In this document: positions 1 to 5,979 of the stretch, piece by piece
Layout of the letters: the number at the start of each line of letters is the position of its first letter
Numbering within the stretch: the stretch's first letter is position 1
Assembly: GCA_903927685.1 (NCBI GenBank)
Contig: CAIYOB010001130.1
Span: 1-11,860 of the forward strand
Length of the DNA: 11,860 nt
Direction: 5' to 3'
Source: an uncultured Planctomycetaceae bacterium
GTDB taxonomy: Bacteria > Planctomycetota > Planctomycetia > Pirellulales > Pirellulaceae
Translations under genes and position numbers: made by a program
The notes under the pieces: model-generated
What the model was told of the DNA's origin: nothing
Seen by the model: the letters and a program-made list of their open reading frames with translations, nothing else
Databases searched by the model: none

Positions 1-1227
1 ACCCACGTCGCCCGAGACACCGTGGAGAATGGGCGGAAGATCCCCGGCGGGAACACCAAATTGCCCACCGCCTTCGCCTCGCGGCAGGTGCTGCGGCGTG
101 AGTTCGCCCTGACGCGCGCCAAACGAACCGCGTTGTGGTGGTTCGACTTCCTCGGCGGCAACTACGCCCGCCCGGAGATGATGGACATGATCGCCGAGTT
201 AGTGCGGGCGCAGGACCGGCTGCGCGACGTGCCGCTGCGGTCGGTGGCCGAAATCGCGGTGTTCGGCGATGTGCCGTCCATGTACCACATTCACGCGCGC
301 TCCAGCGTCGCGGACGACCTCCTGGTGCAACCCCCCGACGCCTTGGCCCGCATCGGCGCACCGTACGACATCTACAACTTCTCGGACCTGGACCACCAGG
401 ACTTGCCTTGGGACCGCTACAAGTTGTGCATCTTCCTGAACGCCTTCTGCGTGCCGGACGAGAAGCGGGCGTTCCTCCGGTCCAAGGTGCAGCGCAACGG
501 CCGGACCCTGCTCTGGTTCTATGCTCCGAACTACATTCAGAACAACGGCTTCTCCGTGGACGCGATTTCCGACGTCACGGGGATCAAGGTGGCGCGGCGT
601 GCGGGAGACGAGAGCGCAGTCACGGTGCGTCCCGAAGGCATTTTCGCCCGGCTCGGTGCCGCCGCACGATGCGGCTTTACGCCGGGGCAGAAGTCCAGTG
701 CCCGGCGCGATCAGACGTTCGACATGCGCAGCCAGGGGCTGTTGCAGACCACACCGCTGTTCGAGGTTCGAGACGACTCGGCTCGGACGTGCGGCGGCTA
801 TGATTCCGATCAGGCGCCCGCCGTTGCTGCGAAGACGTTCGCCGAACACACGTCGGTCTACAGTGCGGTGGGCAACTGGCCGGCCGCGCTCTACCGCGAA
901 CTGGCGCGGTCGGCGGGAGTTCACATCTACTACGAAGGCAACGACCCGGTCGACATCAACAACCGGCTGATCGGCATTCACATGCAGACCGACACGACGC
1001 ATCGCCTCGTGCTTCCCGTCGGCAAGACCTGCCGACTCGAAGAACTTTTCGATGGCGGCGAGGTGCTTCTGGAAAATGGCACGGGACAGCTCGCGCACGA
1101 GCCCGGCGTAACGAAACTCTACCTGCTGGCCGATACGGAACTGTGGCCGGCCAACCGTCCACAGCTCCGTTCCAACGACTCCGACATGGCTCCAACGGCC
1201 AAGCCAAACAAGTCCGGCTCGCCATGA
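1..1227 (+). CDS. GH42-like beta-galactosidase family protein, C-terminal part (5' truncated by window edge)
   Basis: The reading frame is open from base 1 to a TGA at 1225-1227, so the gene begins upstream; an internal GTG at 22 should not be taken as the start. Codons 31-37 (LRREFAL) and 46-53 (WWFDFLGG) resemble the end of the catalytic barrel in planctomycete GH42-like proteins. A Rossmann-like segment follows from about codon 78 to 200. It resembles the beta-galactosidase trimerisation domain (PF08532 type) and includes TLLWFYAPNYI at codons 169-179 and a DVTGIKV motif. The remaining beta-rich part, with AGVHIYYEGND near codon 306, fits the C-terminal domain of these enzymes. Known members hydrolyse beta-galactosides or related glycans, but the catalytic acidic residues lie outside the window, so substrate and activity cannot be judged. 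The tail after about codon 385 is polar and low in complexity. The next gene starts 26 bp downstream on the same strand. Confidence 0.75.
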   Translation, partial: THVARDTVENGRKIPGGNTKLPTAFASRQVLRREFALTRAKRTALWWFDFLGGNYARPEMMDMIAELVRAQDRLRDVPLRSVAEIAVFGDVPSMYHIHARSSVADDLLVQPPDALARIGAPYDIYNFSDLDHQDLPWDRYKLCIFLNAFCVPDEKRAFLRSKVQRNGRTLLWFYAPNYIQNNGFSVDAISDVTGIKVARRAGDESAVTVRPEGIFARLGAAARCGFTPGQKSSARRDQTFDMRSQGLLQTTPLFEVRDDSARTCGGYDSDQAPAVAAKTFAEHTSVYSAVGNWPAALYRELARSAGVHIYYEGNDPVDINNRLIGIHMQTDTTHRLVLPVGKTCRLEELFDGGEVLLENGTGQLAHEPGVTKLYLLADTELWPANRPQLRSNDSDMAPTAKPNKSGSP

Positions 1228-1253
1228 ATTGAAACAGCGTCGGGAACCCAAGC

Positions 1254-1721
1254 ATGACGCGAATCATCGACTACTGTTCCTTCGCGCCGTCCTACCCGGT
1301 GGCATGCTATGTGTTACGCATGTGGTCGATATCATTTCCGTCTACCGTGATCGTAGGCCTGCTTGTCATGGGGTTCAGCTCGACGAAGCCGGCTGGGCAT
1401 ACTGCTCACGCAGCGCTAGCCGCCTTCTCCACCGTCGTGCTTGTTCCGGTCATCGAGACACTGCTGCTCGCGGCGACCATCAACCTCGTGTCTCGGTTCG
1501 CACGCGAGCCAAATGCGGTTGGGATCGGAGCGGCGCTGATTTGGGCCGGGCTGCATTCCCTTGCGTGGCTGCCGTGGGGCCTGATCGTGGCGTGGTCGTT
1601 CTATGTGATGTCTCGCGCCTACCTTGCCTGGCGCCCCCTGGGTTTCGGCAGGGCCTTCTTGGTTGTGGTATGCATCCATGCCGCGCATAATCTCATCCCA
1701 GCCCTGGTAATGCTCGCATGA
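1254..1721 (+). CDS. CPBP family (Rce1/Abi-like) intramembrane metalloprotease homologue, small
   Basis: This 155-residue hydrophobic protein has about four predicted membrane segments (roughly residues 27-42, 53-75, 90-118 and 132-155). The CPBP motifs are partly visible: E68 in PVIETLL (motif 1, normally EExxxR), W97-x-x-x-H101 (motif 2, normally FxxxH) and H142-AAH-N146 (motif 3, HxxxN). In characterised Rce1 proteins the key residues are one glutamate, two histidines and one asparagine, and all four have counterparts here. The second Glu and the Arg of motif 1 are missing. The length is short for the family, which usually has six to eight helices, so it may be a minimal or reduced version. 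CPBP proteins can act as membrane proteases or in bacteriocin self-immunity; the substrate here is unknown. The ATG at 1254 has only a weak GGGA upstream. A second frame across the same bases (1229-1690) lacks any such motif and is a shadow. A LamG gene starts 28 bp downstream. Confidence 0.7.
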   Translation: MTRIIDYCSFAPSYPVACYVLRMWSISFPSTVIVGLLVMGFSSTKPAGHTAHAALAAFSTVVLVPVIETLLLAATINLVSRFAREPNAVGIGAALIWAGLHSLAWLPWGLIVAWSFYVMSRAYLAWRPLGFGRAFLVVVCIHAAHNLIPALVMLA

Positions 1722-1749
1722 TTGACGTTGAAACCGAAGGGAACCGCTC

Positions 1750-3063
1750 ATGAGCCCAACCATCGCCCGCATCATCGCGGGCTCGCTGGCGTTCGTCGTC
1801 GCCGCGACGACAGAGGCCGCTGAATCGGATCGCAAGGCCGCTGCCTATCGGCAGCGGGTCCATGTTGTCACCGGCCTCAAGGGCTGCGTGGCCTTGTGGG
1901 ACTTCGTCCAACGCGAGCCGAACGGGCAGCGGCGCTTCACCGCCCATGTGCCGCCGGGGGCCACCACCGACTACCCGCTGGATGCCGCCAACTACATCAA
2001 GGACTTCTGGGGCGCGGGACGCGAGGCCACGTATGCCGACTTTCCGCAGCTGGAGCGAGGGCCGTTTGGCAACGCCATCCGCATCGTGAAGGAGACGGAC
2101 GCCAACTTCCGTCCCTTCCTGTTCGTGCCCCGCACGCGGCTGCATGATTCCCCGCTGGACATCAAGGGCGCGGGCAAATCGGTCACCGTCGTCGTGTGGG
2201 CCATCCGCGAGAGCGGGAATCACGCGCTGGCAGGCATCTGGCATGAGGGGACCGACTTGAAGCAGAGCGAGACGGCCTCCATTCAGAAAGTGCAGCGTGG
2301 CCAGCGGCAGTACGCCCTCTTTGCCGGACTGAACAAGGAAGGCAGCGCCTGCGGCCATGTCTCGGAGAATGGGGCGAGTTCCTTCCTGAACAAGTACGCC
2401 CTGCACAAATGCAACTCCGCGGCTCAGTCACCTGCGGTTCCAGCCGATTCGCCGGCCGACGTGCTGGATGCCTCGTGGCAGTGCTTCGCCATGACGTTCG
2501 ATCACGAGCAGGATGAACTCACCGGCTGGCTCAACGGCGTCTCCGGCGACCGCTGGCTGGAGAACCCGCAGAACGATGGGCTCATCTCCTCCGCCTACCA
2601 CGCCTACCTGCAGGGCCACTACGCCCGCACCCCGGAGAAGGAACCCGCGGAAGACCCCGCCTTTCCCAAAGACCAATACTACAACCCGCCGGAGGACAAG
2701 CCGCTCTCCGTCCAGGTCCTCGCCGAGTCCGCCGACGAGCGCACCGAACTCCGTGAATATCGCTTCACGAAAGTACAGCTCACGCTCCGCAGAACGGCCG
2801 GCGGCACCTTCCGCGAGACCAGCCGCGACCTCGTGGCCCTGCGACTGAATCCGTGGTGGTATCCGCACGACATCTACGCGCCGCCGAACGACGGCAGCGG
2901 CGGCCCGTTCACCATCGGCCGCGTCATCCACAGCAGCCGCAGCGTCGGCTTCACCGGCTGGATCGGCGGCGTGGCGGTGTTCAATCGGGCGCTGAGTGTG
3001 GAGGAGTTGATGAAGCTGTCGGCAATTCGAAGCGAGACGCCTGTATTCTTGCCGACGCGCTGA
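1750..3063 (+). CDS. Secreted LamG/concanavalin A-like domain protein
   Basis: The 437-residue protein begins with a signal peptide: a short N-region, a hydrophobic core at residues 6-19, and likely cleavage after the TEA or EAA near 22-24. The rest reads as one concanavalin-like jelly roll: CVALWDF near 46-52, VTVVVWAI near 143, DASWQCFAMTFD near 240, GWLNGV near 259, and GGVAVFNRALSVEEL near 405-420 as the closing strand and helix. This order is typical of LamG_3 (PF13385) domains. LamG domains usually run 150-200 residues, so this one carries large insertions, including a proline- and acid-rich loop at about 290-320. No catalytic module is visible; the likely role is binding glycan or protein outside the cytoplasm. 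The ATG is preceded by AAGGGA at 1737-1742 with a 7-nt gap, which supports the start. The gene ends at a TGA, followed by a non-coding gap. Confidence 0.78.
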   Translation: MSPTIARIIAGSLAFVVAATTEAAESDRKAAAYRQRVHVVTGLKGCVALWDFVQREPNGQRRFTAHVPPGATTDYPLDAANYIKDFWGAGREATYADFPQLERGPFGNAIRIVKETDANFRPFLFVPRTRLHDSPLDIKGAGKSVTVVVWAIRESGNHALAGIWHEGTDLKQSETASIQKVQRGQRQYALFAGLNKEGSACGHVSENGASSFLNKYALHKCNSAAQSPAVPADSPADVLDASWQCFAMTFDHEQDELTGWLNGVSGDRWLENPQNDGLISSAYHAYLQGHYARTPEKEPAEDPAFPKDQYYNPPEDKPLSVQVLAESADERTELREYRFTKVQLTLRRTAGGTFRETSRDLVALRLNPWWYPHDIYAPPNDGSGGPFTIGRVIHSSRSVGFTGWIGGVAVFNRALSVEELMKLSAIRSETPVFLPTR

Positions 3064-3369
3064 CCCGCGCACCGCGTGTACCTGGAAGATCCACCGTAAC
3101 TGCGGACAGAAAGATCGGGGACAGAAAAATGGGAGCGAAGGCGGTCAAATCCCGGAGCTTTGTCCCCCATTCTTCTGTCCACCATTCAATCACGAGAGCA
3201 CTGACGATGAACCCAACGCCATCGACTCGCCGTGAGCTTGGAAACGATGGGTTGCCGGAACGCTTGATCCGCCTGCGGTCGCATTTCTTGTCCAAATTGT
3301 CTGCCAGCGGTGGATATTGGATAAGCCGAGGGTCTGTTTCTGAAGAAGCGCGAGGGTTGCCTGCCGCCC
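3064..3369 (+). other. Intergenic region with repeat and possible promoter for the sigma-like ORF
   Basis: About 306 bp contain no convincing gene. The first half holds the GGACAGAAA inverted repeat described separately. An ATG at 3207 opens a frame that runs to 3512, but its product has no recognisable motif and it overlaps the better supported sigma-like ORF in another frame, so I treat it as chance. The second half is slightly richer in AT near 3280-3325 and contains TTGTC-type and TGGATA-type hexamers, but their spacing does not give a clear sigma-70 promoter. A GAGGG at 3352-3356 lies 13 nt before the GTG at 3370 and is a weak ribosome-binding candidate. No terminator with a T-tract was seen. 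Confidence 0.5.
3104..3180. repeat. GGACAGAAA-type repeat cluster with 15-bp inverted repeat
   Basis: Two head-to-tail copies, GGACAGAAAGATCGGGG (3104-3120) and GGACAGAAAAATGGG (3119-3133), are followed by an inverted copy, CCCATTCTTCTGTCC (3166-3180). The second copy and the inverted copy pair at 14 of 15 positions around a 32-nt loop. The sequence could form a hairpin in DNA or RNA. Similar GGGGACAGAAAAATGGGG words recur, from general knowledge, as dispersed repeats in planctomycete and other genomes, sometimes near transposase genes. No transposase is present here, so this is either a REP/MITE-like repeat or an element remnant. The stem lacks a following T-tract, so an intrinsic terminator for the LamG gene is possible but not clearly shown. 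Confidence 0.65.
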
Positions 3370-3960
3370 GTGGACGATCACGAACGTTTCATGCGGTTGT
3401 TGCTGACGCACGAGCCGGAGATTCTGCGCTCGGTGCTGGTGTTCGTGCCGCACCGTCCCGATGCGCGGGACATCATGCAGGAAACGGCCGCGGCGTTGTG
3501 GAGCCACTTTGACGAATACGATCCGTCGCGGCCGTTTGTGAATTGGGCGCACGGTTTTGCCCGGAACGAGGTCCGCCGATTCCTGCGCGCCAGGCGACGC
3601 CGCCAGGCACTGACGGAACGCGCGGCCGCAGCGCTGATGGCAACCGCCGATGCGACGGAAGGGACTCGCGTCGAGCGCGAGCGGCAGCTGACCGATTGCC
3701 TGCAACGTTTACCGGCGGAACAGCGGCGTTTGTTGGACGGGTACACACTCGAGTATGCCGTGCCGTGGTCGTTGCTCGGCGCCGCGGAAACGCCCCCGCG
3801 CCCCGGAGATACGCTCGCCGTTTCCTGGACGACCCACTGGAGCGATGCCGGCGGACGCCTGTGGCGCGGTCAACTCGTTGAACTCCGGAACTCCGCGGAG
3901 CCGGTCCGCATCCACACCTGGGAACGCGCCGCGACGTGGGGTCGGGCGCTCTACCGTTAG
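3370..3960 (+). CDS. Chimeric ORF: ECF sigma factor (truncated in region 4) joined to CBM9-like domain C-terminus
   Basis: The 196-residue frame starts at GTG 3370; the in-frame TAA at 3322 limits any extension. Residues 1-123 match the Rhodopirellula/Verrucomicrobium type of ECF sigma factor: HERFMRLLLTHEPEILR at the start, region 2 with DARDIMQETAAALW (31-44) and FDEYDPSRPFVNWA (47-60), the DNA-facing ARNEVRRFLRARRRR (64-78), and the first helix of region 4, CLQRLPAEQRRLL (110-122). The sequence then changes at about residue 125 (near base 3742) to EYAVPWSLLGA, a PGD turn and a TWERAATWGRALY end, which resembles the last strands of CBM9/DOMON-like carbohydrate-binding domains of extracellular enzymes. 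The region 4 helix-turn-helix that contacts the -35 element is absent, and so is the front part of the CBM9 fold. No signal peptide or membrane segment is present. The most likely origin is a deletion joining the 5' end of a sigma gene to the 3' end of a CBM9-containing gene, so the product may be non-functional. The beta-helix gene begins 19 bp after the stop. Confidence 0.72.
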   Translation: MDDHERFMRLLLTHEPEILRSVLVFVPHRPDARDIMQETAAALWSHFDEYDPSRPFVNWAHGFARNEVRRFLRARRRRQALTERAAAALMATADATEGTRVERERQLTDCLQRLPAEQRRLLDGYTLEYAVPWSLLGAAETPPRPGDTLAVSWTTHWSDAGGRLWRGQLVELRNSAEPVRIHTWERAATWGRALYR

Positions 3961-3979
3961 ACACAAGGCAGCGACTCGA

Positions 3980-5923
3980 ATGAAACCGCTATCGAAAGCC
4001 AAGCCAAGCTTCGATTCGTGCCGTTTACCCAATCCGCTCCTGCCGGGTTTCTGGCTGGTTCTGATCGTGGCGACGCCCTCGGTTACGGCTAACGACGGCA
4101 GTGACGCGGACTCGCCCTATCGCGTGCGGGTCCATGGTCAGCCGGTCACCGTGTATCGCGCGCACACCTGGGACCCGGGCTACGTGCCGTCCTATGGCGG
4201 TCCCTACTGGTTTTGTTCGTTCGACATGGCGGGACCGGTACAGGTCGAGGTCTCGACGACGAGATCGCTGGACAAGCTGGTTGTGCTGCCGGAGTCGCGC
4301 GGGGTTGTGGCGCGGGTCGCGGGCCCGAACGCCGTGATGCAGCTCGCCCAACCGGGGCAGATTGTCGTCGAGCCGGATGGCAAGAACGGGCCGCTGTTGT
4401 TGTTTGCCAATCCGCCCGAGGCAACCCCGCCCGACAAGAACGACCCGAACGTGAAGTACTTCGGCCCCGGACTGCATCGCGTCGATGCCATTCAGCTCAC
4501 CGACAACCAGACGCTCTACCTGGCACCGGGCGCGGTCGTGCAGGGCGGTATCCACGCGTGGGGCAGGAACATCACCATTCGCGGACGCGGGATCCTCGAC
4601 GGCCACGCTTACCCGCGGTTCAAGGGGCCGACACGGTATCCGGTGCTGCTGGAGAACTGCCGGGACATTACGGTCGAGGGCATCGTGATCAAGGACGGTT
4701 GGAGCTGGACCTTCGTGCCCGGCGGGTGTGACCGGGTCCGGATCGAGAATGTGAAGCTGCTCTCGGCGCGGGTGGAGAACGGCGACGGCTTTGACATTGT
4801 CAATTCACGGGACGTCACCATCGCCAACTGTTTCGTACGGTCCGACGACGACTGCGTGACGCCCAAGGGCATGGGGGCGCGCTGGCAGGGATTTTACGGC
4901 GACGCCGGCGCTGCCGGTTCGACCGCGACTCCGGCCCGAGGTATGCCGGTGGAGAACCTGCGAGTAGAGAACTGCATCCTGTGGAGCGACCGCGCCCATA
5001 TCTGGCGGATTGGTTGCGAGTCGCAGGCGGAGGCTTTTCGCAACCTTGTTTTTCGGAACATCGATGTCGTGCATTTTCCTGATTTGTGGACTCCGGACGA
5101 AGTTCCGTTCTGCATCAGCCTGGAGCCCTCCGAAGACATGGTGCAGGAGAACATCCTGTTCGAAGACATCCGCATCCGGACTGCCGGGCAGCGAGGTCTG
5201 ATCGACGTACGGCCGAAGGTCACGCAGTGGGCGCGGCAGCCGGTGCCGGGCAGAATCCAGAATGTCGTGTTCCGCAATGTCGCGTTCACCGGCCCGGCAG
5301 GAAAGGCTCCCGGCCGCGTCCGCGTGTGCGGTCCCGGTCCCGACCACTCCGTCGCCAATGTCAGATTTGAAAACGTCACGCGGAACGGAGAGGCCCTGAC
5401 GGCCACCGCCGCGGGCGTCGAGTTGTTGGGATCCACCGACGGGATCGCTTTCACCGCCGGCACCGCGAGGGCACCAAGGGCCGACTCGGCTTCGGGCTCC
5501 GAAGCGCGCCGCCACGCGCCGATCGTGCTGATCGAAGCCCGACAGGCCCGCGGGGTGATCGCGGTTCAAGGCGGTGCGGACGGCCCCTTCCGGGCCGCCG
5601 TCGTCCGCCTGCAAGAGGGCTGGAAGCGGGCGACCGGGACAACGCTTCCGGTCGTGGAAGTGGCCCAACCCGGCCCGGCGGTGGTCCTGGGCGATTCGCC
5701 GCAAGCGGCGGCCGAAGGGTTGAAGAGCGCGCAGATTCCAGCCGGAGGATACGAGATCCGGACCCTCAAGGAACGCGTCTTGATCGTTGGCGACCCATCA
5801 GGGGCACTACGCGGCGTGGAGGCCCTCCTCGCCAACTCGCTTCACTACGTTCCCGAGGGCTCAACCGAGACGGGTACGGACCTGGTGGTTGCACCGATGT
5901 CGCTCAGCGGCCGACCCGAGTAG
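3980..5923 (+). CDS. Secreted GH28-like (polygalacturonase-fold) beta-helix protein with C-terminal hexosaminidase-domain-2-like module
   Basis: I chose the ATG at 3980 because it opens a signal peptide (basic N-region, hydrophobic LLPGFWLVLIVATPSVTA at residues 20-37). The same frame is open further upstream, but that part overlaps the preceding ORF and has shadow-like composition. The product is 647 residues. Residues ~45-120 form a beta-rich N-terminal domain, and ~125-495 a right-handed beta-helix with repeated turns (NITIRGRGILDG, DITVEGIVIKDG, RVRIENVKLL). GH28 acidic residues are visible: N267-G-D269 (the NTD motif) and D289/D290/D291 in SDDDC (the DD motif). H340 in RAHIWRIGCES sits where the GHG histidine is expected, but the flanking glycines differ. 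Family members cleave polygalacturonan or related glycans by inversion; the substrate here is open. Residues ~514-647 add an alpha/beta segment (EGWKRATGTTLPVV, SGALRGVEALLANSLHYVPEG) like the non-catalytic domain that precedes GH20/GH67/DUF4838 catalytic domains. No catalytic domain follows. Confidence 0.75.
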   Translation: MKPLSKAKPSFDSCRLPNPLLPGFWLVLIVATPSVTANDGSDADSPYRVRVHGQPVTVYRAHTWDPGYVPSYGGPYWFCSFDMAGPVQVEVSTTRSLDKLVVLPESRGVVARVAGPNAVMQLAQPGQIVVEPDGKNGPLLLFANPPEATPPDKNDPNVKYFGPGLHRVDAIQLTDNQTLYLAPGAVVQGGIHAWGRNITIRGRGILDGHAYPRFKGPTRYPVLLENCRDITVEGIVIKDGWSWTFVPGGCDRVRIENVKLLSARVENGDGFDIVNSRDVTIANCFVRSDDDCVTPKGMGARWQGFYGDAGAAGSTATPARGMPVENLRVENCILWSDRAHIWRIGCESQAEAFRNLVFRNIDVVHFPDLWTPDEVPFCISLEPSEDMVQENILFEDIRIRTAGQRGLIDVRPKVTQWARQPVPGRIQNVVFRNVAFTGPAGKAPGRVRVCGPGPDHSVANVRFENVTRNGEALTATAAGVELLGSTDGIAFTAGTARAPRADSASGSEARRHAPIVLIEARQARGVIAVQGGADGPFRAAVVRLQEGWKRATGTTLPVVEVAQPGPAVVLGDSPQAAAEGLKSAQIPAGGYEIRTLKERVLIVGDPSGALRGVEALLANSLHYVPEGSTETGTDLVVAPMSLSGRPE

Positions 5924-5979
5924 ATCCCACGATCGCAACAGAACCTCAATTTACCCCTGATTTCCAATCACCAAATCCC

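Noticed and set aside
1229..1690. Overlapping + strand frame of 153 residues across the CPBP gene
   Set aside because: It has a Cys/Arg-rich shadow composition with no motif, while the overlapping frame carries membrane helices and the CPBP Glu, His and Asn residues.
2853..3512. + strand frame of 219 residues running from the LamG gene through the gap into the sigma-like ORF
   Set aside because: It overlaps real genes in another frame at both ends, crosses the repeat, and its product matches nothing recognisable.
3755..3979. N-terminal extension of the beta-helix gene to an upstream start at 3755
   Set aside because: The extension is Arg/Pro-rich and lies over the preceding ORF. The ATG at 3980 gives a proper signal peptide.
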